NCBI RefSeq assembly: GCF_033958435.1
Contig: NC_134152.1
Location: 26,386,001-26,450,000 of the forward strand
DNA: 64,000 bases
Origin: Carettochelys insculpta
Lineage: Eukaryota > Chordata > Testudines > Carettochelyidae
Direction: 5' to 3'
Shown here: in pieces, positions 1-11,600 of the stretch
Layout: the number at the start of each line of letters is the position of its first letter
How positions within the stretch are numbered: the stretch's first letter is position 1
The notes under the pieces: model-generated
The model's input: only the letters and a program-made list of their open reading frames with translations
What the model was told of the DNA's origin: nothing
Database searches by the model: none
Made by a program: the position numbers and the translations under genes

Positions 1-876
1 AGAAATGGGACATCCAGTCCCCAAAGCTGGAGTTATTCCAATATTTACATTCACCAAACCAGCACAAAACAGCTTCTGTGTTACCTTATTTGTCAATCAG
101 GGTCCAAACCATGCAATACCATAAAGTCCCCAGCCTTGGGCCACCACCCAGGAACCCCAGCCACGTAAAGTTCTACCAGTCCCCAAGGATCAGACACATT
201 ACCTGACAGGTCAGTGAATATTTCTGACTGTAACCCAAGCACGTACTTAAAGTCAATTCTTCGTAACTAAACTAAGAATCATTAAAAAAGGAGAGAGAGA
301 ATATTGGTTAGAAGTCTACGACCATACAGACATGAGTTCAACTCTTGAGGTTCAGTTACATAACAGAGATGGTGCTCTTGTAGTTGCAAAAGTTTCTTTT
401 AGAATTTAGTCCATGGTTACAGCTCAAAATCCATATCCAAGGTGATTCCAGCCAATGACTAGGACCCCAATCTTTGGGGTGTAGGTTTTCCTGTATGGAA
501 CTGGAAACAAATCTGGGACCCTAAGTCAATGTCCATTAATGGGGCACCAGGATATCCTGGGATCTCATTTCTTATGGCTTGCAGTTTTTCCCAGGAGCAT
601 TCAAGCAGCCGTGAAACAAAAGGATTCTATCTAAAGGAACAATATACCTTTGCAGCAGCTCTTTGGCCTGGGAGAGCACAATTGGCTTTTGACATAACCT
701 TCTGTGTCCCAACATCATGACAATTAGTACAACGTAACCCATCCATTAAACAATTCAAATACACTTTACCACTACCTTCAAAGAGACATATAAACAGCTA
801 TACTTCTTCAATCAAATCTAATCATAAATATGAATAGTCCCTTCTGATTTTGAATCAAATTTATAGTAACAGACAC
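1..876. other. Intergenic, no gene recognised
   Basis: AT-moderate non-coding DNA with no supported reading frame; the only ORF (529-720) is short and matches nothing I know. The texture (long runs of short degenerate phrases) resembles an old interspersed repeat, but I cannot name it. Confidence 0.4.
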
Positions 877-879
877 TGA

Positions 880-1314
880 GGGTGTGTCTACATGGGCACA
901 AATCTTCGAAATGGCCATGCTAATGGCCATTTCGAAGATTACTAATGAGGCGCCAAATTGAATATTCAGCACCTCATTAGCATTAGGACGCTTCCGGCCG
1001 CGGTGCTTCGAAAGCCCCGCTTTCTAAAGCATGTGGCTCGGCGTGGCTACACGGGGGTCCTTTTCTAAAGGAACCCACCCCTTTCGTAATCTCCTTATCC
1101 CAATCACAGATCGGAATAAGGCAATTTCGAAAGGGGTGGGTCCTTTCGAAAAGGACCCCCATGTCGCCGCGCCGAGCCGCGCTCTTCCGAAAGCGGGGCT
1201 TTCGAAGCGCCACGGCCGTAAGCATCCTAATGCTAATGAGGCGCTGAATATTCAATTCAGCGCCTCATTAGTAATCTTCGAAATATGGCTATTTGTGCCC
1301 GTGTAGACACGGCC
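880..1314. mobile_element. Harbinger-type MITE, 435 bp, TSD TGA
   Basis: A nearly palindromic element. Its left end GGGTGTGTCTACATGGGCAC pairs with the reverse complement of its right end GGCCGTGTCTACACGGGCAC. It is flanked by a perfect 3-bp duplication TGA at 877-879 and 1315-1317, the target-site length typical of PIF/Harbinger. The interior holds several TTCGAA(A) motifs in mirrored order and is long enough to fold on itself. The ORFs on both strands (983-1255, 1031-1306) are by-products of the palindrome, not genes. Its ends resemble those of the autonomous element at 57861-62432, which could have mobilised it (inference). Confidence 0.8.
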
Positions 1315-1361
1315 TGACTGTTCACATCACAAGACCTGAGCAAACACCTAACATTCTGCTG

Positions 1362-1437
1362 TCTTTGCCCACGGAAGCTTATGCTCCAAAATATCTGTTA
1401 GTCTGTAAGGTGGCACAGGACTTCTTATTGCTCTAAC
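1362..1437 (+). repeat. Fragment of dispersed fold-back repeat family A
   Basis: Carries the core 'cttatgctccaaaatatctg' followed by 'ttagtctgtaaggtggcaca', shared with copies near 38200, 47250, 48700, 49180 and 57800. This is one arm only; the family is described at 48650-49285. Confidence 0.6.
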
Positions 1438-2379
1438 AATGCAAGTTTGCATTTCAAAGTTCTGGTCTAGCAAAACCTAACAGCACACTTATCACTTGTA
1501 CATCTTCCCAACAAGTCTTTAACGGTCGTCCCTGGTTATTCAGCCTAAGAGCTGGTTAATCCTTTCTGGCCACGTTCCACATTTTACTCAGGTCTCTAAT
1601 ATTTCAAGTAGATAATGTCAGATCCTTCCACTTTATTTTCTGTGACTCAGGACTTGTTGCTAGAGCCTGGAATAGGGATCTGCAACCTGCTGCTCTTTAA
1701 GGACTTCTTTGTACCTCCTGATGCTAGAATAGCAAAGCTAAAAACACTCTCCTGATTATTTTTGATAAAAGGTGAACATCTAAAAGCCCAACAATGAAAC
1801 GCTCATATCTAAATAGCAAACAATATGTGATCTCCAAATGTTGGATAATACCCCCTTTGATACATGCAGTGCATTGTAGGATATGATGCTGTATCTGTGT
1901 TTTGATCATGTCGCTAATAAAGTCTTCTTCATATGCACTGCAGCTCTTGAATTATTGAATTTTTTTACTGAATTAGGGAAAAAATGGCTCTTCTTGCTGT
2001 TTCGGTTGCAGACCCCTGGGCTAGAGGAACCCAAGGACACACCCGGCACAAAGTACTACTCTCTCCCATTACGTAAGGAGCCCAGTTCTTCGACATGAGC
2101 AGGATCTGGTCTTTACTTGCCTGAGAACTCAAACACATTGCTGAGGTTGCTTACCTGTAAATAACCCCTGGTCAAGGGCTGAGAATGAAATAGGAGCTCT
2201 GTCTTGACAATAGAAACAATAATCCGTATTTGAAACAGAGCTATGGGTGACAGTTTCCCAAGAAAATCTGACCTGACTGTAAGTAAACAAATCGGACCTG
2301 ACTGGGGAGAAGTATGAACCCCTCTCTCTACAAAACAGCTGCATCCCCAGAAGGTGTGTCCAGCTGATGAGGGCATCTC
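1438..2379. other. Upstream intergenic region of the CYP2K-like gene
   Basis: No coding sequence seen. It would contain the distal promoter of the P450 gene that starts just downstream, but I recognise no specific factor-binding site. Confidence 0.4.
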
Positions 2380-2388
2380 TATAAAAAG
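2380..2388 (+). promoter_or_regulatory. TATA box of the CYP2K-like gene
   Basis: The sequence tataaaaag lies 76 bases before the ATG at 2456. A TATA box at this place would start transcription near 2405-2412. That is after the first in-frame ATG at 2399 and favours the downstream ATG as the real start. Confidence 0.55.
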
Positions 2389-2455
2389 AAGCACCTAGAT
2401 GCTTGAGATGCTCACCTACTGGTACACCTCACTCGGAGCTTACTTTGACCTGAGT

Positions 2456-2656
2456 ATGGCGATCGTGAAGGTTTTGCTGCAGTACCTGAGCACCAGCTTG
2501 CTGCTGTGTCTGGCAGGAGGGCTGGCGGCTCTTGTTTATTTTTTGACTCACTCCAAAAAGTCCATTTGCAGTTTGCCTCCAGGGCCGCCTCCTCTTCCTC
2601 TCATCGGGAACTTGAATGTAGTGGATCTGAAAAAGCCATTCCAGTCGCTGATGGAG
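2456..2656 (+). CDS. CYP2K-like exon 1
   Basis: Signal anchor and proline hinge. Phase-0 donor ATGGAG|GTAGGC. The frame is open upstream to 2399. Confidence 0.82.
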
Positions 2657-5600
2657 GTAGGCTAGAAATGACAGAAGTAGCTATGGTGAGCTTTGCCGTA
2701 GTGGATGATTGGGAGGGGAAAGGCAACTTAATGAATGAGGATGTTGTGTCTACATTGTGTCGTTGTGTGGAAACAAAAATGAATGCATTTAAAAATGTTA
2801 TCCATAGCTATGCATGCACACGCCTGGCACAAAGATGCTCCATTTGTCTCAGCCATGTGAGTGGACCCTGAAGCCTGTGACAATCCCCATATAATCCACA
2901 TGAGACTCTGTGTGGGCGTAAGACCTGTCCCTGCAAATCTGATAGCAGGATCGGGATCATGTACTAAACAGACAGAGCTGGACCGCTTTAAAAAAAAACC
3001 CAGAAGGTATCACCTGCAACATCAGTCCTTTGTACCGGTGCTCTGCGAAGCAGTGCTTAGTGTGCCTCCGAACTGCACGCTGGGCGTACCGCCTGCTGCT
3101 CTGTGCATGTGCCCCAGTGCTGGGTGGGAGAAGTGAGTGGTGGCAGCAGTGGCAGCTCTGGGGTGGTGGCACCTCTGGTGAGTTGCCGGCCTTGAGTTAG
3201 AGTGGGGGGTGCGGTTGGAGGTGCCTGGCACTGGGGGAGGGCATTTAGTTAGAGTGGGGAGGGGTGGGGCAGAGAGTGACTGGCTTCGGGGGAGGGAAGA
3301 GGGTAGGATTGCGGGGTATGTGGCTCTGGGGAGGGGGACCGCTATATGTTAGAGTGGGGGAGGCTGGGGGCTGCCTGACTCTGGGAGAGGGAAGGAGGAT
3401 TGGGTTAGAGCAGGGGAGTTGTGGGGTGCGTGGCTCTGGGGAGGGGGAGGGAATTGGATTTATATATATCTATATATATATATATAGATATATATATATA
3501 GATATATAGATATATATTGGGCGTGCCACGAAATTACCACGAGTGTGGAAGTGTGCCACCATGGGATACAGGTTGCTGAGCACTAGTTTATACGTTATTT
3601 CCATTGTTAGATACTTACTGTTAGGGCAAGGGCAAACTCATCCCTTCCCGCAGCCAGGGAAGGGCTGGCAAGAAAACAAGAACCCTGTTTCCAAAAGACT
3701 GAGAAAGAGAAACATATGCACCACCCTGGAATAGCCAATTGCCCAGTATTCTGGATCAGGTAGAACAAGGACCCGAACCAGGGTCATCTCATATTCCAGG
3801 TGAGTACCCTGTTGAAGGGCCTATTCCAGGAGGGAGGTGCTTCCCAACAAATAGTCACAGAGAGGTCACGGTGTTAGTCTGTGTCCTCACAACACACAAA
3901 AGCAGCCCTGTAGCACTTTAAAGACTAACAAAACAATTTCTTATGTGATGAGCTTTCGTGGGACAGACCCACTTCTTCCAATCTGGAAATTCGGATGAAA
4001 GAAAACTGGCGTAACAAAAATATAAGAGAGAGATAGAAAAAAAATGAAATGAAAATGGACACATGAGCTACCTAGAGGAGAAGGTCAGGGGGCACCGGGC
4101 GGGAAGGGAGATGGAAAGGGGGAAGAAAATTTCTTACTGCAAGTGTCTATTAAGTTAAGTGACTTGCCTGCGACCAATGACTAATTTCCAGCCAGGCCTA
4201 GATTTAAGATTTTTGTGCATGATTTTAATTTCACCCCATTTGGGCAGTTCCATGGCCCCCTTTTACATTCAGGGAAAAAAAGACAAATATGTTTAAATTT
4301 GAGCTATTTCTCATTTCATAAAACGACAGCCAGGGTCCTGGGCAGAGGTGTGAACAAGTCCATTTCCTTTCAAAGCTGTTTGCAAACCCATGATTTGCCG
4401 ACTCATTTTGCATAAGCCGAGCAGTTTTCCTCCTACTTTCAAGGCTGCTGTGTCAAATATGAAAGTTGCAGCCAGAAGTCAGCAGCAGTAAATCTGATTT
4501 CATGCCAAGAAAGACTCACGCAAGCTGAAGGAAAGCTGGGAAATTACCATTGGTGCCAACTTGTAGTTTGGTGCCAGGCTGTCCAGTAGACAGCAAAGAA
4601 GCTCCCGAGCTGTCAAACTGTCATGTGATGAAAATAAAATTCAATTTGTCTTGCATAACAGGAGCCTCTTGTAATCTGCCATGCAATTTACATTATGTGC
4701 ATAATACCATGCAACTCAGTACCTGGGCACATAGGAAACAAGATGAAATTTGGGGCAACGTATGTTTAAACGAGCTAGACAATTCTCAGTGAACGATGAG
4801 ATTGTCAGAGCTGCTGTGGAGTGTAACAGATGATGCAGTCTTAGCTTGCTGTTAAAGCCTCCAGTTCCTGTGACATTATCCAGGAGTATATGCCTGCAGG
4901 CTGGATTCCAGTGTCTGATAATCCTTGCTAAAACTGAAACACTCTCCTCCTTGCAACACCAGGAGAGACAAGTGCCAAAATGGAATTATTTTTGGAACTG
5001 GATGAATGTATTTTCATGCTTTCTGCACAAGCCCATTGGTAACAGGAAAATTATTATGTCATCCCTATGCAGTACGTCTCTGTCACGGCATTATAGAATA
5101 GGCCCTGTGTAAGAGCTGCAAGGTTTCCAATTGTTGTAGAACACTGTACGACATTGTAGAACAAAGGTATCTCTGACCAAGTCCCTCTTGCCTAGAGTGA
5201 CCAGCGTAGTGAAGACCATGTCAGTTGCGTAAGGCAAATGAGTCATAGTCCTCCAATGCCAGCAGAGACCTCAGCATGGCTGCCAATATATTAATAAATA
5301 GATCTATGTCGATTAAACCCTTGGCCTGAATCCCAGCCTATGACTGAACTGTACTCAATGCAGCCCAAAAATGGTTGCAAAGGTGTTTTCAGACCCGCTT
5401 TTATGCCATCAAACTTTTGTACTGGACCAGCACCTGACATAAATTAGAGCAAACTTAGCTTTGCTCTAAGTGATGCCTTGTTGCACACAGGTCCAGGGGC
5501 TGGTCTATCAACTGGATATTGCCAGGTCATGGGAAGTGTTGACCTGGCCCCCTTTCTGCCATTACTATTTATTATTTGCAATGCAGTAGCACTTAGAGGC

Positions 5601-8600
5601 ACCAGTCACTCAGCGATCACGGCCCCCTTTGTCCTAGGGTGAGGGGAAGGAAGACACGGGCCTTGCCCCAAACAACCAAGGTCCAGATCCGCTAAGATCA
5701 TAGAATGAGACCATAGAAACCAGTGGGAATTAGGTACCTACCTTTGAGGATCTGGGCCTAACAGCCTCAGTATGAGATGAGAGACAGTCAGTGGATGCTA
5801 CAGAAGGAGGTGGAGGAGTGGGCAGAAGATAATACTTAGACTACTGCAGCCAGCCTGTCAAAGTAGAGACCACAGGGCAGTGGCAGCTCTGGTAGTTCTG
5901 CCATCCAAGAAGACACAAAGCAGTCAGAACCGCGGATAGCATCTGACTTGCCCCTTTTCCCCATCAGCTCTCAAAAGACACAGGCCAGGTCTATTGTAGA
6001 TCTTAAAGTCCATCTTAGCTATGCAATTCCAGCTATGGCAGTTGCGTAGCTAGAACCACTGTATCTACAATCAACTTATCTGGCTACCCTCACAGAAGGA
6101 GGTCAATGGTAGAAACCCTCCCATTGGTCTCTCTTACTCCTCATGAGAATGAAGAGTACAGGGGGCTACTGTAAACCCCAGAGTGTTCGGTTTCATGTAA
6201 TCCCATTAGGTATACAAAAACGAACCCCAGAAGATCGACTCTGACCGGGTCAATCTCCTGGCAAAGGTAGACGTACCCACAGTCCCGTCATTGCCATACG
6301 TGGCAACATGTCTCTTTTACAGAAGAGGTGCTGGAATTTTTTCACAATCCAATTAGCTAAACGTTCTTGGAAGCTTTTAGAATGAGCACAAGAAATGCCC
6401 CAGGCTTTGTGGTCTCCTCTACAGCAAATATTGAAAAACTAAAAGGAAAAACATGTTCATTTTGCAGTGATTAGGAACATTCTTCACATACAATGCAAAG
6501 ATTGTCATGCAGCCAATGTAGTGGCAGATTATGCCTGGAGCCAAGCATGAGCTGTGTGGGCTACTGTGTACCATGGTTAATCTTGCGGTTAAGTCGGTAG
6601 GAGTCAGACACCTAGGTGCTTTTGAAAATCCCACTAGGTGCCTATTTGCGTTTGTAGGCACCTGAATACCTTTAAAAATCTGACCCTGTGTCCTGCCTTT
6701 CCCACTGGAGTCATTGCAAAGTCCTAGTGAAGTCATGAGAGAGAAGGGTGCTCAGCTCTGCACAGATGCAGGCCCTTCATGAGCTCATTGGGCCGATTCT
6801 GATCTCAGATCTTGGCAAAGCAGTTCTGATCTCATGGGTGTATTGTGAAGAGAGAATGTGTCCCGTTGGGTGTGAGTGGTGTAGCAGGCTTAGAGGACTT
6901 TGGGGATTACTAAATTGCTATGAGCCAAAGGCTGTGGCTCAGATAGGTGTATACGCAGATGATGGGATACTGTTCACTACACTTGGGATCCAGACCTGTT
7001 TCTGAATTAACATATCTACTTACATATTGTAGCTCTCTGAGAAGTATGGCAGCATATTCACCGTGCATTTTGGACCCAAGAAAGCAGTGGTGCTGTCTGG
7101 TTATGAGACAATTAAGGATGCACTCTTCAATCATGCTGAAGAATTTGGAGGGAGGGCAGAAATACCTATATTTAGGAAGCTCGTGCAAGGAAATGGTAAG
7201 CAAGCTTTTGTTTCATTTTTTAATTTGAGCGTACTTAGTATATTCTTATAAAGCCATCCTGCTGCAACACATTTTCATGGATAGAATACTTTGAAATACA
7301 TAGCAGCTTGCATACAAGGAAAGAAACGCGCTTTCCATGCACTCCTTAAAGAAACTCAGTGGGTCTGTCCCACGAAAGCTCATCACCAAATAAATCATTT
7401 TGTTAGTCTTTAAAGTGCTACATTTCTGCCTCTTTGTTTTGTTTCAGTACTAGCGTGTTCATCTGTATTTTAGGCATAGTCTTCAGTCACGGAGAGTTAT
7501 GGAAAACAATGAGAAGATTCACCTTATCTACTCTACGGGATTTTGGCGTCGGAAAGAGAACCATTGAAGTGCGGATCCTTGAAGAGCTGAATTTCCTCAT
7601 TAAATATTTTGAATCTCACCAGGGTGAGTGTTAAAAATTTCATCCTGAAATGGGCAGTTAGACCCAAGTTCAGAAATGTGCTTTAGAATGAACTTAACTT
7701 TGAGCAGGTAAAGTCATTGGGATCTCTAATGTGCTTAAAGCAAGACACATACTTAAGAACTTGGCTGAGTTGAGGCATTGAGCTCTAATAAGATAGCCTT
7801 GATGCATATCCTTGATGATAAACTTATTTAGCTCTGATTGTTAAGAACATTTGCAAAGAAAACCATAACCAAGGACCTGATTTTTCATGCGTGCTCTTTT
7901 ATATGTGTAATTTTGTTCTCCCATACCTAGTGCATACAAGAACTTAGTTAACAACTCTAGAGAAAACACAATGTAGCCATTTTGACCTGAGAGTGAGCAC
8001 TTCTGTAGAGTAGACTGAAATTGATGTTTCCAGCATACAAGTGCAATTCCAACTGCAATTTGTTTTAATTGTTTTAAACATAGGGAAACCCTTTAGTACA
8101 AAGGTGATTCTGAACAGTGCTGTATCCAACGTCATATGCTCTATACTGTTCGGTGAGAGGTTTGACTATGAAGATCCTGTATTTCTAACTTTGCTGAAGT
8201 TGTTAAATGAAAACACAAAACTGCTGGGCTCTCCTACGGCACAGGTAATTAATTTTTATTTGAGGGATTTTTAATACATTCCTTCTCTGAATACAACTAG
8301 ACTTGATCTGCACTAGGCAGGCAAGTCAATTGCATATATGCAATTCTAGCTGCAGAAATTGTGTAGCTAGAATCAACTTATCTGCAATCAACTTACCTGG
8401 CCATCCTCACTGAAGAAGGTCGACAGGAGAGTTTTCCCCATTGATCTCCCTTAGTCCTTGCAAGTGCAAGAGTGAACTGCCAACCTCTCATAGTTTTCTC
8501 TCCCCGCAAACCTAACTCCCACAACCTGTTGTCTGCCCTTGTGGTTGCTACCCAGAGCCAATGGGTGGTTACTATCTCCCTTGTGCTACCTGGATAGGGA

Positions 8601-11600
8601 AGTAGAACCATTCCCTTACCCCCCACCCAGATAGATCCAATGCCTCTCTCCATCATTACCCCAGAAGTGCTGGCCTATTTGAGACCAGTGGGAAGACCCA
8701 CCATCCTCACCACTGGGGTCAAGCCTTGGCCAGACCTTTGCACAAAGTGAATTTCACCTAACACCACATTCAGCACAACTGAAAAGAGTAAAATAAAAAG
8801 ACGACCATATTAACACCTTATATACAAACTGAGAAATCTGCTTGAGAGGGATTGAGCGCAAATCTGGAGGGCTGGAATTGAAGGGGCATAACAGCTTTAT
8901 AACCACTCATAACAGTTTGGGCTGTACAGGATAAATCATGGATACAGTGACCTTCCAATCTGGATGCTTCAGGGCATCAGTGGTTCACATATGGCGCTGT
9001 CAGGAAAGAATTGCTTAGGGCACATCAGAGACATTACTAATTAGATGAACACACCCTGAGGATTCTTCTCCATGCTCTCAGAGAATTAAACTCTGGTCAC
9101 TGCCAGAGTCCACTAAGGTACATCTTCACTACAGGAAAGATCTTCCCTGCCGTGGTTGATCTTCCGGAGTTTGATTTAGCACATCTAGCAGGTACATGCT
9201 AAATCAAACTTACAGGGTGTCTGCAGTGGCACCAGTACTTCTCTCCGCCCCCGCACAGCCCCGTTAGGACTAAGGGAAGGTGATGGGAGCAAACACTCCC
9301 ACTGACCTCCTTTAATGAAGACAGAGTGGAAGCTTGACTTAAGGTACGTCAACTCCAGCTACGTAATTAACATAGCTAGAATTGCGTACCTTAATTCTAC
9401 CTTCTGACATCATGTAGACCTGCCCCGAGACTCGGGACACGAATGGCGTAATGTGGAATACTAACTCCACCCATTTTACATAAAGATGTTACACAGATTC
9501 ACCCCAGAGCCAGTAAACAGTAATCTTTTTGTTTTCCCCAGTTATATAATTTCTACCCATCTATTGGATTTCTGTTTGGAACCCCAAAGACTATTTCTCG
9601 AAATATCGACAAGCTGAATGCTTTTCTGGAGACGTTCTTTAAGGAACACAGGCAGAAGTTTAACGAAAACAATTTAACAGGTTTTGTTGATGCGTTTCTG
9701 AGGAAGCAGCAGCAGGTACTTCAAAGCTAACTCGCACCTTAATTTGCATCTTTTCGTTCTGCTAGCTTACACTTAATTTATTAATGTGGGAACATCTGGC
9801 AGGGAATGGAAGGTGCGAAGACATAGATCTGTTGTTATCAGAATATATGAGACCAGGGCTAGACCCCGCTACCAGTACTCACATTGAATAGTACCTTACT
9901 CCAGGACTAAGCTTATTGATATCACTAATCAATGACCTAACTAGCAGAGCAGTCCCACTGAAATTAATGGGACTAGCACGGCAAGTAAATAATTACTGAA
10001 TGTGAATATTTCCAAAGCCCAATCTTTCTACCTAAAAGGCTGATGAAATCTGAGGTGTCCTTTATGGAGAAAACTGCAGGTCCACTGATGGTTTAATATG
10101 CTACCAGCATAGTGCCTGAGCCTGATCATTTTTTTTATATTCCATGGTGTTTTACCTACAATAGATCCCTTTAATTTCCCATAACTAAAATAAACTGAAG
10201 TACTAAACTCACCCTAATGTATGTACCCATACAAAGCCTGAACACAGATGAAAAAAGTATAAAATTAAGTCACCTGCCTCATTTGCTGTAAAACTAAAGT
10301 TAATTTTTTTGTGTGTTTCTAAGGAGTCGAAAAATTCGCACACACACTTCAACAATGAGAATCTTCTGTTTTCAACACTGGACCTCTTCGCTGCTGGCAC
10401 TGAGACTACATCTACCACTATCCGTTGGGGTCTTCTTTTGATGATGAAATACCCAGAGATTCAGAGTAAGGCTAAGAGAACCTCTCTTAGAAAAGGCTGT
10501 TAATCAAGCTTCAGTTATAGAAGGGAGACAGTAGGGTTCCCACAGGTGGGACTAGAGTTAGTAATAGTAAGTGCCCCACATTAGAAAACAACAACGGACT
10601 TTATCGGAAGGTTTCATTCAGCTAAGATTAACCAGAATGCATAAAGAACCAAGAGGGGCTGAATTCCAGTTCTGTTCAGTTACCCATAAGCCTCTCCCTC
10701 ATCAAAACCCTCTTACAAACAATCGGGCTACACCGGCAGAACAAAACTCATTGGTGTCCCACCTCTTCTGAGAGATGGTAGGTTGGATTCTGTTCTCATT
10801 TCCACTGAAGACTATGGAGTTACACCCATGGAAGAATAGAATCAGGCAGGGAATTTACTGCTAACTCTGCATTGGCCCAATAAAAGCTTTGGCACCTCGA
10901 GATCCACAGTAATTTTTGCAGTACACAGCTGTTTCTGGAGGAATGACATTCCAATCCTGGCTAAAGCCAGTCCTGTGGAGATTGTAAGTGAAACTGAGAT
11001 TAGGGCCTGTGCTAGTGTGTCCTCAGCAGAGGTGGGAAAAGTACCCAAAAAGTTACTTTAGTAAAATTGCAGGTACTTTCACTTTTAGATACTTGAGTAC
11101 AACATAGATGTGACAAGTGGGAGGGGGCATACATGCACATGTACGTTCACTCAAGTGTTTTCCAGAGGAACACCAGTAGCTTGTACTTAAGTACCCCCCC
11201 CACAACTGCACTTTTACTCAAGTAACTTTTAGAGTACTTTTTCCTCCTCTGGTCCTCTGCATTACTGGAAAACCACAACCCTTCTCCTTTCCCTTTTTCC
11301 AGAAAAGATTCAGGAAGAACTGGATCAGGTCATTGAGCCAGGACAAATGCCAACACTAGAGGACCGGAAAAAACTGCCTTACACCGATGCAGTGATACAT
11401 GAGATACAACGGTTTTCCAATATTGTCCCAATGAGCGTGCCACGTTCAACTTCTACCAATGTCAATTTCAGGGGCTATATGATCCCAAAGGTAAGTTTCG
11501 AGTTTGGCAACTGAACTGGCAAACATTCATGCAGTTTTGTGAAAAACTATTACTCATGTAAGTTCTGGAGTTTGGTCTTCTAGTATTTAATCCCTCCCTT

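Noticed and set aside
983..1306. Overlapping ORFs of about 90 codons on both strands
   Set aside because: Mirror images caused by the palindromic MITE at 880-1314.
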